Positions 44,998 through 57,637 of a stretch of 64,000 bases of DNA are shown here, one piece after another (position 1 is the stretch's first letter; each line of letters opens with the position of its first letter). The notes below the pieces were generated by a model, which saw only the letters and a program-made list of their open reading frames with translations, was not told the origin of the DNA and ran no database searches. This DNA comes from Fremontodendron californicum (taxonomy: Eukaryota; Streptophyta; Magnoliopsida; Malvales; Malvaceae). Position numbers and translations under genes: made by a program. The stretch lies in the NCBI GenBank assembly GCA_030761205.1, contig JAULJL010000033.1:6393501-6457500 (forward strand). Reading direction: 5' to 3'.

Positions 44998-45360
44998 GAG
45001 AATCAGGAATCAGGCAAAGATAAACAAACACTAATTTTGTACGGTCAGTGAAATCACATGGTAAGGAAAGGGGTTTTCTTTTTCATTTCTTCATTCATTT
45101 TTGCATTTTGCATTTTTTTATTTTCTTTTTTCATTTTCTATTTTTTTCATTTTTTCATTTTTTCTCTTTTTTCTTTTTTCTTTTTTTTTTGATTTTTTTT
45201 TTTTTATTATTATTTTAAAACAGTAAATTGAAGATTTGTCCTTAAATTGAATTCCCTGCCTAAACAAGGCTCGATTCGTCTTAAGGAAACGAATTCGATT
45301 TGCAAGAAAGGAAATGACCTCGACGATGGTCTCGGGGCCTTAACCTGTCTTGTTCTCAGC
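44998..45360 (-). other. Low-complexity sequence next to the polypurine tract of element B
   Basis: Long T-rich runs (45060-45210), then unique sequence. No coding potential. Confidence 0.6.
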
Positions 45361-47095
45361 TGTGTTTAAAATTCTGGATATCTCCTCCAGAAGCTTCGGC
45401 TATCACCACCAAAGTCTTGCTCATTTTTTTTTAAAATGTAAAAATTATGGGTATCACCTCGAGAAGCTTCAGCTATCACCACCGAAGACTTTCTATCTTT
45501 TCAAAGGATTTTAAAACTCTGGATATCTCCACCAGAGGCTTCAGCTATCACCACCAAAGACTTGCTCATTTTTAAAACTGTAAAATTCTGGGTATCATCT
45601 CCAGAAGCTTCAGCTATCACCACCGAAGACTTTCTACCTTTTCAAAGGACTTTAAAAAAAAACTCTGGATATCTCCACCAGAGGCTTCAGCTATCACCAC
45701 CGAAGACTTGTTCATAAATAAAAAAAGTACCTCGACGATGATTTCGGGGCTCGACTCGCCTTAAAGAAACGAAATCGATTATACCTGAAAGCTTTAAGAG
45801 ATGATGCAAATGCTTCATGATGCAAATGCAAATGTCTTTTGTTGATGCAAACGCTTCTTGATGTAGATGCAAATGACTTAGATTGGTGCAAATGTCTTTG
45901 ATGCAAATGTAAATGACTTGATTTGATGCAAACTTTCTTGATGCAGATTTAACTAACTTAGATTGATGCAAATGCTTCTTGATGTAGATGCACATGTTGA
46001 AAAAAATTCTGGATAACTCCTTCAAAAGAAGATTTCTCATTTTTCAAAATTATAAAACCCTGGATATCTCCACCAGAGGCTTCAGCTATCACCACCGAAG
46101 ACTTCTTCATTTTTAAAACTGTAAAATTCTGGATATCCCCACCAGAAGCTTTGGCTATCACCACGAAAGACTTGCTCAATATAAAATTCTAGATAACTCA
46201 TCTAGAAGAAGATTTCTCATGTTTCAAAATTATAAAACCCTGGATATCTCCACCAGAGGCTTCAGCTATCACCACCGAAGACTTAATCACTTTTAAAACT
46301 GCAAAATTCTGGATATCACCACCAGAAGCTTTGGCTATCACCACCAAAGACTTGGTCATTGTAAAATTCTGGGTAACTCCTTCAGAATAAAATTTCTCAT
46401 TTTTCAAAAATTATAAAACCCTGGATATCTCCACCAGAGGCTTCAGCTATCACCACCGAAGACTTGTTCACTTTTAAAACTGTAAAATTCTGGATATCCC
46501 CACCAGAAGCTTTGGCTATCACCACCAAAGACTTGCTCATTGTAAAATTCTGGGTAACTCCTTCAGAATAAAATTTCTCATTTTTCAAAAATTATAAAAC
46601 CCTGGATATCTCCACCAGAGGCTTCAGCTATCACCACTGAAGACTTGTTCACTTTTAAAACTGTAAAATTCTGGATATCCCCACCAAAAGCTTTGGCTAT
46701 CACCACCAAATACTTGCTCATTGTAAAATTCTGGGTAACTCCTTCAGAATAAAATTTCTCATTTTTCAAAATTATAAAACCCTGGATATCTCCACCAGAG
46801 GCTTCAGCTATCACCACTGAAGACTTGTTCACTTTTAAAACTGCAAAATTCTGGATATCACCACCAAAGACTTGCTCATTGTAAAATTCTGGGTAACTCC
46901 TTCAGAATAAAATTTCTCATTTTTCAAAAATTATAAAACCCTGGATATCTCCACCAAAGGCTTCAGCTATCACCACCGAAGACTTGTTCACTTTTAAAAA
47001 CTGCAAAATTCTGGATATCACCACCAGAAGCTTTGGCTATCACCACCAAAGACTTGGTCATTGTAAAATTCTGGATATCCCTACCAGAAGCTTTG
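45361..47095 (-). repeat. Element B 3' higher-order tandem array
   Basis: Subunits of the type GGATATCTCCACCAGAGGC followed by TTCAGCTATCACCACCGAAG recur. From about 46055 they are organised in ~185-bp higher-order units with three subunits: one ending GAAGACTTG, one with GCTTTGGCTATCACC, and one with GGGTAACTCCTTCAGAATA. About five or six higher-order units are very similar, implying recent expansion. A degenerate insert of ATGCAAATG-type repeats sits at 45790-46000. Frames through it (VVIAEASGGDIQ repeats) are by-products. Confidence 0.9.
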
Positions 47096-50035
47096 AGAAA
47101 TGATGCAGATGCACATGTCTTTTAACAAGGTGCTCATGCTTCATGGTGCAAATGTAAAATATTTCTTAGTGCAAATGCAAATGGCCTGGATTGATGCCCA
47201 TGTTTCATGATGCAGATGCCCCTACTAATTGTGTTCATGTAACTGGTTTATGAATGGTGTAACTACAGTTACCACACAATAATGAAAATGCAATGATTCT
47301 AGAAATGATGCAATTGCTTGAGATGACACAAATGCGAATTCCATGAAGAATGTAAATGTAAAGGTAAAATGCAGATGCTTATGGAATAATGCCAATGCAA
47401 ATACCCATGAATGATGCAAATGCTTGCCGACACTGTGCAGATGCAAAAGCTCGATAAAGAGATGAGTGCTCATGAGTGATGCAAATGCCCCCGGTTGTTT
47501 TTCTAGACTTTGGCTTAGCCTTTCAAATTCATTTTTCCTCTTCAAATCAGAGTATATCTTCAATTCATTTTGGCTATTCTCTTTGCCCCAACAGTTTTTA
47601 AACTTTCATCAACAGAGATCTGAACTGGGTTCGATATCTTCTTCTCATATCTGGAAGTCAGGACCTATCCTGGCAGTTCTATATCTTTGGGTTAGAAAAA
47701 TCCTTGTCTCATGTCAACATCAAAAATGGGTATTTCAAAAATATTTTTATTTTCCCTTTTTGAAAAACAATTTTTCTTATTTAAGGAAAACTTCTAAGCC
47801 AAAAATTTTAACTCCACAGTGTATGATGTACAAATCTTTTGATGACTGATGATCACTGTTAGAAAATTCCCTAAGTATTAATTTGGGTTTTTCCAACTGG
47901 GATTGGCAAAGCTTGGTATAACAAGATTCTGGCTTTTTTCAGGAAAACTTCACAACAAAAATGTATGTCCTTTCTAGGCTCACAAATGGAACAGGTTTTA
48001 TAAATCATGAATTCATTGAGAACCAAGCAAATTCAACATTCTTTTAGTTTCCATATCAAGGCTTTTTGACAAGCGTCAAGATTGGCCGGGATGTTTAAAC
48101 CGGAAAGTTTAATCTTGGAGAAAAAAAGTTTCAGTTTTTGAAGACAATCCTTTGAATGAGAGCTGACAATTTGGGGGGTTCAGGAATTCCTAGATGTTCC
48201 TCGATGACCACCTTTTTTTAAGATGACCTTCTCTTTTTGGGGTATCGGCACTATCATAGATGGCATCAAAAATTCCTATTCTACTCTAGACCGCCTATTT
48301 TTGGGTTTTCGCCCTAAAATCCCATTCTTTTCAATTTTTCTTCTTTTTTTTTGTTTTTTTTTGTTTTGTTTTTGTTCTACCATACACTTGAGAATTATAA
48401 ATTCTTCCTTAGTGAAATGATAATTCGATGAAATGGGATAAAATCTGAGGAAAAACCTTTCAGATTAAATATTCATGCTTGATCAAAATGGACTTTTAAA
48501 GCATATAATGTAGGCCATGGCTCAGGGTTCAGAAAGAAAGGATAAATAGGCCCAAAATATATGTTTGAGGGTAATCAGATCAAGGATCATTTCTTGAGGA
48601 GGATTCTCTTTGAAGCATTTGTCCCTTCTTGGACATTTCTTTCCTTTTGACTTTGCTCTTTTTCTTCCTTGCTCTTGGCTTTCAATTTGCCATGTCTTTC
48701 ACACACATTTTATTTTTCATTGTGTTTTTCTTTTGTTTTTCTTGGCTTTCATTTCACCATCTTTTTCTCTTCTTTTTCTTTGACAGAGTGAGCCCGTATT
48801 TATTCGGGGCTCCATTTGCTTTGTGTCTGTCCTTGAGCTATCACTCATTTCTCAATGATCTTTGAAAAGATCTTTCCTCGCATTTGCCCCCCAGTGTAGA
48901 GGGTAATCCTTGATCAGGGTTCAAAGAAGAAAGAATTCTTTTGGCTCAAAAGGGGTGACTATGGATAATTTCTTTTTGTGTGAAAGAGATATGAAAGATG
49001 GCCATTTCTCATGTCAAGCACAAGTATTCACATTGAAAAGCAATCCCCAGGGGAAATAGATATTCAGAATTTCATTTTGCACTTTGGAATCATCCGAATT
49101 CTCATATGCATGATATCACAATTTTTTTTTCTTTTTCGTCGCACGCCCCCAATGATTCATGCATTAGCCCATCCTTCTTCACTATGTATCCATCATTTCC
49201 ACATATGATGCCCCAATTTGATTAACCATGCGAATTTGTATCAACGAGGAACATTGCAAGTCTAGGTCTGTTTTGAAAAGGCTGAGTTTCCAATCTAAGT
49301 TCTTTGAAGAGACAAGGAAAATATGACCCAAAAACAGGTTTTCTCTAGGACAGGGGATAATCTAGTTTAATCATTGTGCCCCAGGGTGTCAATCATGAAG
49401 TGACGTCTAGGCAATTAGTGTTTTGTGGTCATTGGGAAAGGTCATGAATGGTTTTAGCACAATCTTGACACACACCAAATTATCAAAATCTGGATTCTTG
49501 AAAGAATGTCTCATTTGTTTGATTTTCAAGGAATTTGAAAATTTTCAAAAAGTTCGTTCCTTTGTTCATAGCCTAGACTAAGATCTATGTCTTTGCTTAT
49601 TCTGTGATGACAATGGTTTTATGAAGTCAAATCATTCATATTCCTTGAAGCATTAGGTCTTTCAAATGGTCTCGGTTCAAAAGATTTAGGCTTAGGAAAG
49701 CCTAAAAGAGAAGGCTAAAGATATTGGGTCATTTCTAACAATGATCATCAATATTCTCAAGATTGTTCAGTATTTCATGTGAAAACCACTTATTTATTGT
49801 GTACCACAAATTTTCTCAAAGTTTCATTTTTTTTTTTTGCAATTTCAAATTTATTGCTAAAATAAAATGAACACAAAATATTTAAATTCAAATTTTATTT
49901 ATTTCATGTAGATGTCATCATGAGACAAGAGCCTTCATCATCAAAGTGTAGAAATATATGCATCAGAATGCTCCTATTGACATGCTTTCAAAGATAACAA
50001 TTCTTATCCTCAAAATTCTTCAAGAGGAAATCAAT
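47096..50035 (-). other. Non-coding interior of element B
   Basis: Contains ATGCAAATG-type dispersed repeats (47100-47480), T-rich tracts and otherwise unique DNA. It has a stem-loop relic at 48283-48319. No protease, RT, RNase H or integrase motif is seen on either strand. Confidence 0.65.
48283..48319 (-). other. Relic of the conserved stem-loop motif in element B
   Basis: The - strand reads TTTTAGGGC-GAAAA-CCC, then AAAAATA, GG, C and GGTCTAGAG. That is the same order as the motif after pol in A and C, with an outer stem that pairs at 8 of 9 positions if G-U pairs are allowed. It lies upstream of the 3' tandem array, as in A and C, although pol is gone. Confidence 0.45.
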
Positions 50036-50230
50036 TTATGGTAAAACAGATTTCCAATGTTCGATAAGCTCTGGAATCAAAATGCCATCATGGACAAGAC
50101 CTTCAATTCTTTCCTTCAGTTGTCTGCATTTTTTAGTCGAATGCCCAATTGCCCCAATGTGATACTTGCACTTGCTGTTGGGGTCATAGTTTTTAGCTGA
50201 CGAAGAAAACTCTTCAAAGCTAAGCCAATT
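50036..50230 (-). pseudogene. Gag C-terminal scrap in element B
   Basis: A short frame contains NYDPNSKCKYHIGAIGHSTK, then KCRQLKERIEGLVHDGIL, and ends at TAA (50036-50038). It is clearly related to the WYDPN...CDYHGGNLGHSLENC part of element C gag. This is the only coding trace I found in element B. It shows that B derives from a gag-bearing Tat element by loss. Confidence 0.75.
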
Positions 50231-50410
50231 TCTATTTCATCTTATTAATGTGTTTCATGATGAATGAGCTATGAATGTCATGAGTGCAATTTGATGCATG
50301 TGAAGGATAAACAAAGTTATGTGTGGTCATATACAGTGGAAACATGTTGACCATGTATGTTATAAATGCAACATGATGCCAACATGATGCATTTAAAGAA
50401 TAATAAATTA

Positions 50411-51250
50411 ATGCATGGATATATACAATGAATGACCATGTATGTTCCAAATGTATTTCCCAATGAATGATCATATACACTATGAATGTCACACAATGTC
50501 AATTATGATGCATGTGAAGAATAAATGATTGACACAGAGTATATACAAAGAAAATCATGCTGATCGTGTATGTCATGAATGCCACCTGATGCCAATATGA
50601 AAAATTAATGCATGAGCATATCATGATGACTGTGTATGCCATGAATGCAACCTGATGCCAACATGATGCATGTAAAAAATAAGCAAATTAATGCATGGAT
50701 ATATACAATGAATGACCATGTATGTTCCAAATATATTTCCCAATGAATGATCATATACACTATGAATGTCACACAATGTCAATTATGATGCATGTGAAGA
50801 ATAAATGATTGACACAGAGTATATACAAAGAAAATCATGCTGATCGTGTATGTCATGAATGCCACCTGATGCCAATATGAAAAATTAATGCATGAGCATA
50901 TCATGATGACTGTGTATGCCATGAATGCAACCTGATGCCAACATGATGCATGTAAAAAATAAGCAAATTAATGCATGGATATATACAATGAATGACCATG
51001 TATGTTCCAAATGCATTTCCCAATGAATGATCATATACACTATGAATGCCATACAATGTCAATTATGATGCATGTGAAGAATAAATGACTGACACAGAGT
51101 ATATACAAAGAAAGTCATGCTGGCCGTGTATGTCATGAATGCAACCTGATGCCAATATGAAAAATTAATGCATGAGCATAACATGACGACTATGTTTGCC
51201 ATGAATGCACCCTGATGCCAACATGATGCATGTAAAAAATAAGCAAATTA
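50411..51250 (-). repeat. 280-bp higher-order repeat, three copies
   Basis: The segment starting ATGCATGGATATATACAATG begins at 50411, 50691 and 50971, and a fourth start at 51251 runs into the next array. Copies are nearly identical. ORFs here are repeat-derived. Confidence 0.9.
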
Positions 51251-51740
51251 ATGCATGGATATATATAGGAAAATCATTTCTGACTATGAATGCATGAATG
51301 CAACTTGATGCTACCATGATGCATATAGAGAAAGAATAAATTGATATATGGATATATACAGAAAAATCATGCTGACTATGAATGCATGAATGCAACTTGA
51401 CGCTAACATGATGCATGTAAAGAAAGAATAAATTGATATATGGATATATACAGAAAAATCATGCTGACTATGAATGCATGAATGCAACTTGACGCTAACA
51501 TGATGCATATAGAGAAAGAATAAATTGATATATGGATATATACAGAAAAATCATGCTGACTATGAATGCATGAATGCAACTTGATGCCAACATGATGCAT
51601 GTAAAGAAAGAATAAATTGATATATGGATATATATAGAAAAATCATGCTGACTATGAATGTATGAATGCAACTTGATGCCAACATGATGCATGTAAAGAA
51701 AGAATAAATTCATACATAAATATATACAAATAATGACCAT
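51251..51740 (-). repeat. 92-bp tandem repeat, about five copies
   Basis: Units contain GGATATATACAGAAAAATCA followed by TGCTGACTATGAATGCATGA at 92-bp spacing. They are related to the 280-bp unit, which probably evolved from this monomer. ORFs across it share a repeated frame and are not genes. The adjoining 51741-52129 is AT-rich with T runs and nothing else seen. Confidence 0.9.
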
Positions 51741-52129
51741 GTATGTCATAAACGTATCTTACAATGAATGACCATGCATGCTATGACTATAACATAATGT
51801 CAAAATGATACATGCAAAAATAAATGAATTAACACAATTTTTTTTTTTGATTTTTTTTTTTTGATAAACCAATCACATCATTTTCAAAAGAATTTCAGGG
51901 TGGATCTTACTATGGTACAATATGCAAATGTTCATGTGACACTACCGGTTTTATGAAATCATCAAATTAAATTACCAACTGTTTATTGCAAAGAATGAGA
52001 TCAATAATACAACCAAAAATGTACATGCTCTATTTACACATGCATGAAATGTGCAACATGCAAAAATGCTTGAAACAGGATTTTTTTTGTTTTTTTGTTT
52101 TTTTTTTTAAATAAAAAACAGCTAATGAA

Positions 52130-52650
52130 CATCCGCCCCAACAATATCTGCTTATTTAGGCATCACGATGCCTTTGAGGCGGAGTATCACATTTATTACG
52201 GGCGATGTACGTACATCGTTGCCCGATCTACCACACTTATTCGGAGTGCAAAATAGGTAACAAAAGGTTTAGAAATGTCCCTCCATGTGTTCCTATTTTC
52301 GGTATATCTAACGGAAATTCGGGATGGCTTCGCCTAGGTTCAACTATATGAGGGTGAATCGGTTCTAAGGCCCCGAATTGTTCCTCACTGTCGTCGGTGA
52401 AGGCTAGTGAGGCACCCCGATAAAAGCGGGTTCAATTCGTTAGAGTATATTTTCCTATGCCCATGCGGAGGATCATCATGAAGGCAATAGGTACTTTATA
52501 CTCCGAAAGTGTTTCACTAGCCCATACGGAGGATCAATCACGAAGGCTTAGTTACTTTACTCCCACTTAAAAGGACGGAACCCGGGTAGAGGATTCATGT
52601 TATGCAAATGCACGTGTAGTGTGTGTGGAGAAACAAAACAAACCTGTCAC
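52130..52650 (-). other. Element B structured 5' leader
   Basis: It is homologous over about 500 bp to 19560-20100 (element D). It contains a perfect 16-nt palindrome CGATGTACGTACATCG (52203-52218) inside longer complementary flanks CGGG...CCCG (52199-52225), a hairpin AGGCAT-CGTG-ATGCCT (52158-52173), and two GATGATCCTCCGCATGGGC-type repeats (about 52470 and 52520). There is no ORF. Position between primer site and gag scrap suits dimerisation or packaging signals, which is inference. Confidence 0.65.
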
Positions 52651-52933
52651 CACCTATTCTACACCCCTTATTCTAAATGCCCTAGCAATTAAAACATTCA
52701 AGAATAGTGTAACGCATTAACCAACAAGCAATTATAATATACAACCTTAAATAGCTAGAGAACAATAATAAAATGCATGCACATGAGTATGAACATATTT
52801 AAAAATATTTTATTATTTTCAAAATTCTCCTTATTAAAAAAAATATGGGAATTAAAATTAAATACCAATAAAACCAACAAAATCGAGACTTCGATAACAC
52901 ACGACTAGTTTCTAGGCCTGACTCTCTAATATT

Positions 52934-52951
52934 TCCCCAGCGGAGTCGCCA
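52934..52951 (-). other. Primer binding site of element B
   Basis: The - strand reads TGGCGACTCCGCTGGGGA, 3 nt after the 5' LTR end. This is the typical Tat/Ogre site. Confidence 0.8.
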
Positions 52952-52954
52952 AGC

Positions 52955-55900
52955 TGTCGCAACCTAAAAAATAACGACGTCTCATCGCAAGACTTTATTA
53001 TTCCTTAAGCGTGACATTAAAAATAAACGAGGAAAAGTCGACTTAATTCCTCTAAAAAATGAAGGTTTTGAAATGACCTTAAAAAAGACATGGAGTCGCC
53101 ACCAATCTTTTTTAGCTAGGTGTGATCGGCCACCTATTAAAACCTTTTTTATAAATATTTTAAAAATTAATTAAAACATTTTAAAAACCAATTTCAAGTC
53201 TGTGTTTTAAACCAGAGAAATCAAAGAAGCGGGTTCGGGAGTCGGTTACGTGTGGGGAAGGATTAGCACCCCCACAATGCCCGTATAAATCGGTACCTTA
53301 TTAATCGTGTGTTATCTCAAGTCTCGGTGAAAAGTTGGTTTTAAATTTAGTATTTCAAGTTAATTCCCAATTTAAATAAAAATAATTTCATTTTTTTTTA
53401 TTGAAAATGATCCGGAATTAATAATTTCAAAATTTTCCTATATTCCCCAACAAACGTGGCAAAATATATAAATTTTTATTAGTCTTGGAAAACTTTCCGA
53501 ATCATTCTCTTTTTTGAAAGAAAGATATTCCTTTATTAATGATAATTGATGATATTCCCTCCAGCAAACCCGGTAGAGAACTCATGAATTATTTTAACTC
53601 GGGAATATCTTTATATTTTTTATTGAAAACCATTATCTTTTTTTGAAAATATTTAAAAAAAATGAATATGTATATGCATGACATAAATAAAATGACATAG
53701 TACAGTCTAAATAATATAATGCAACCTAAATGACATGACAAATATGAATGGTATGGCATATAATTTAAATGACATGGAATAAAATAATGCTATCATATAA
53801 TATGCATTTTTCCTTTAATTAAGGAAATCCGCATATCTAAAAAGATATCCGGCTACCTTAGGAAAATATGTCAAATTAAATATTCTAAAACCAAAATACT
53901 TTGTGATTGTTTGAAAACAATTTTGAAAAGCTTGAATTATCAATAAAAACTGGGCTAAAAATTTTTAAATGGCTCTAATTTCCTAAGTTTAAAAAATCCG
54001 GACTTGACTACCCTTAACCCGGGACTTGAAAAACCATTTTTAGAGTTTCCAAAAGCTTAGAAACCACCCTAAGTCAGTAGCTAACTCTCTTAATCAGCCC
54101 ACTCTAAGTAAATTAACCAAAACAGAAAAATGGTTTTTTTTTAAAATTCAATTCTGACTCCACTGTCCAGTTTTAATCCACGATTTTTATCCTATTTTTA
54201 AAAATTCCAAAAATTCTGAAAAAATTACTGGAGACTCAGAACATGTAAAACTATACGATAAAAAATCGGCTTAATTTTTTGATCAAAGATGAATTCTCAG
54301 AAAACCCAGATATGTACGAGTTTTTGGAGGAGAAAAAAAAGTGCTTTGTTTTTCTTTAAATTCAATTCTGACACCACTGTCCAGTTTTAATCCACGATTT
54401 TTTACCCTATTTTTAAAAATTCCAAAAATTCTGAAAATTTTATTGGAGACTCAGGACATGTAAAAATACACGAGAAAAAATCGGCTTAATTTTTTGATCA
54501 AATATGAATTCCCAGAAAAACCAGAGATGTACGAGTTTTTGGAGGAGAAAAAAACTGCTTTGTTTTTCTTTAAATTCAATTCTGACACCGCTGTCCAGTT
54601 TTAATCCACGATTTTTTAACCTATTTTTAAAAATTCCAAAAATTCTGAAAAAATTATTGGAGACTCAGGACATGTAAAAATACACGGGAAAAAATCGACG
54701 TAATTTTTTGATCAAAGATGAATTCCCAGAAAAATCAGATATATACGAGTTTTTTTGAAAAAAAAAACAGAAAAAAAATGCTTTGCCAACACATTTTTGC
54801 TTTTGATAAAAATCATTTAAAAACCAAAGTAAAAATATTTGAAACTCATAAAATGACTTGAAAGCAGTAGCTAGGACTTTTTGAAAGTTAGATAAAAATT
54901 GGCTAAGTAAAAAAAATCACAAAGGTAGAATAATCAATTTGACAAACTTAATTTTCCACAAGTGTGCTCAAGAGAGCATGACTTTGAACCATTAATTGGC
55001 TCAAGTCATTATTCAAGTGGCATGAACATGAAATGCATGAAACAATGCAGCAAACATAATGCATGAAATGCATGGATCTAAACCTAAATGTAAGGAAAAT
55101 GCATGACATAAATAATATGGCCTAGACCTAACATGAACTTGCATGGCATTTAATGTAACCTAGACCTAAGACATGCATGGCATTTTCACAAACACAAGGC
55201 ATGCTTAATTCAAAAATCCAACCAAATATCATGCAAATGCAAAAACCTAACAACTAGCATGACAAAAATACAACACACAATGCAAAACACATGGAGTAGC
55301 CAAATGGCCCCAAGCTCCAACAAGCATGGCATTTTCACAAACACTTGGTATGCTAGCATGAAAAACTAAGTCATAACACAAAAATCACACAAGCATTTTC
55401 ACAAACACCTAATATACCAAATCTAAAACATGCTCACTAAGATATAAAACAAGAATCATGCAAAGAATCACACAAGCATTTTCACAAACACTTAATGTGC
55501 TAACTCTAAAACATGCTCAAATTTAAACAACATAAAAACAGAAAATTAAAAATGCAAAAACATGATATCTAAGACATAAATGGCAATAAACAAAGCAACC
55601 AAATTAAATATAACTTACGAACATGAAATAACATAACATTTAAAGCATCAAAAACAAAGAAAATAGCATAAACAATATGGTAAAATGAATCAAAAACAAT
55701 AACTTAAAATAAATAATGTAGGCCATTTGGCCATGGTGAGTTTATTGTAAAAACAAAATGTAAAAAAAAAAATACTTAAGAAAGGAAATGAAGGAAGAAC
55801 AAGAAAAATGAAAACTCACCAAGTAGCTTTTGAACGGATTAAGCTACAAACCCTCTCACAAGTAGCTTTTGAACGGATTAAGCTATAAACCCTCAGAGTA

Positions 55901-57632
55901 GCTTTTGAACGGATTAAGCTACAAACCCTCTCACAAGTAGCTTTTGAACGGATTAAGCTATAAACCCTCAGAGTAGCTTTTGAACGGATTAAGCTATAAA
56001 CCCTCAAAGTAAAAACACTATAACTCACCACCCGGATAATCCTAATACAAGTGTATAGACTATCTCACAAGGGGTAGTGGGTGATTTCAACCAAAGGCCA
56101 AGACCCCTTATTTATAAGGTGAGCACCTCCTTGGCTTGACATTACAAAAGGATGTGGGATTGGGACTTAGGCTCAAAAATGAAAATCTCTAACTTAACTC
56201 TTGATTTTTAATCACTTGATTGAAAAAATCCTAAGCTTCCTCCTTCCTTTGGGCTTGGGCAGGCCATCACTTCTCTTTTCCAGCCCAGCTCTGATTTTTG
56301 AAAGGCCCAAAGAAGCCCTTTTCGGTTGCTTGGGTGAAACGACCATTTTGCCCCCCGGATGCAAAATAAATATCAAACGGGCTCCAAATTCAATTTTTCT
56401 TTTTTTAATACTTCCAAAATAATAAAATATTGAGTTCTGGAAGTTTTCAAATTTATCCGAGTCCGTTTGCTATTTATTTGGATTTTTTCTTCCCAAAATG
56501 TCCTTTTATGCCCCTACTTTTTACCATTTTTTAAACGAGCTCCAAATCAAGATTTTTATTCACCAATCTCTTCAAAATAATTAAAAAGTGTGATCTGGAA
56601 GTTTTCATAATTTTTGGAGCTCATTTGGTATTTTTTCAGGATTTATCGGCTTGAATTACTACATAGGAGGCCCGGGATTTGGCCATTTTGCAAACGAACT
56701 CGGAATCAAGATTTTATTTCGCCAATCTCTTCCAAATAATTTAAAAATGAGATTTTCCAAATTTCAGAATTTTTGGAGTCCATTTGCTATTTTTTCGGGA
56801 TTTATCTTTTTGAATTACTGCATAAGAAGCCCGGGATTTGGCCATTTTGCAAACGAACTCGGAATCAAGATTTTCTATCGCCAATCTCCTTCAAATGATT
56901 TAAGAATGAGATTGACAAATTTTCCATAATTTTCGGAGTCCATTTGCTATTTTTCCCAAATTTTTCCAATTTTACCCTTTAACCTCTAAAACCCGGTTTT
57001 GATCAAAACAAGTCCGATTTTCAGATTTTCTTCAATCTGAGCCTTGGGCCATCCTTTTTAATCATTCCTCATCCATTGGGGGCTTTGGTCTTACCAAGTC
57101 GGGCCATTTTTGTGATTCTTCCCGATTTCACCGAAATCCACTAAAAACCCTAATTCTCGGTTTTCTCCCGGATTAACTTTTCTTTCGGTTTTTCTTGCAA
57201 GTGACTTCTCCATTACCCGTAGTCAGTGCTTATCTTTCATTTGGAACCTTCAATTTCGACCAGTTTGATCGTTTAAGCACTTTTCCCTAAATTTCTCGGA
57301 TTAGGGTTTCTTTTCTACTGAATCTCCAAATCCCAACTTCCGAACTCCATATCTTTCAATGTAGACCTCAGATTATCAAAATTCTTTCTCCATTTTTCAA
57401 TTGAACTTAAAATCTTGATTTTGAAAGTGGGTTGACTTTTTCAATAGTTGACTTTCTGGGGTTGACTTTTTTGGGGTTGACTTTTTTCAAGTTTGACTTT
57501 TTGTGCTCGCCCTCTTAAACTAAGTCTCGGAGTACCACCTGCAGGATGAAAACAGTCTTTTTATACTCGGAAACATCAATATAGGAAGAAAACATACATG
57601 TTTAGTGGCCCGGACAAAATTAGGTGTCTACA
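52955..57632 (-). repeat. 5' LTR of element B
   Basis: Same architecture as 40230-44976 but with five instead of six copies of the ~37-bp unit (55823-56010), and lacking ~31 bp near 53805. TATAAATA is on the - strand at 56109-56116, the conserved block at about 53227-53292, and GGTGGCGACTCC at 53092-53103. The two LTRs show scattered single-base differences, so the insertion is moderately young. Confidence 0.93.
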
Positions 57633-57637
57633 GGCAC

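Larger units (their letters stand above)
40230..57632 (-). mobile_element. Element B: 17.4-kb non-autonomous Tat-like LTR element with giant LTRs
   Basis: The LTRs are 40230-44976 (4,747 bp) and 52955-57632 (4,678 bp), in element sense TGTAGACACC...GGTTGCGACA. The GGCAC target duplication is perfect at 40225-40229 and 57633-57637. Read on the - strand: primer site, structured leader, AT-rich arrays, a gag scrap, a stem-loop relic, a higher-order tandem array and a polypurine tract. There is no protease, RT or integrase, so it resembles the LARD class and needs proteins from another element. Its LTR start equals that of element A, so an A-like autonomous relative is the likely helper. Confidence 0.92.

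Noticed and set aside
45687..46832. ORFs with VVIAEASGGDIQ repeats on the - strand
   Set aside because: By-products of the tandem array in element B, interrupted irregularly and without a consistent start.
50232..51749. His/Ile-rich ORFs on the - strand
   Set aside because: Frames through the 92- and 280-bp arrays; no family resemblance.
57598..57637. Start of the 101-aa integrase-tail ORF inside the element B LTR
   Set aside because: The first residues are LTR sequence joined by chance; the true coding sequence resumes after the GGCAC duplication at 57638.
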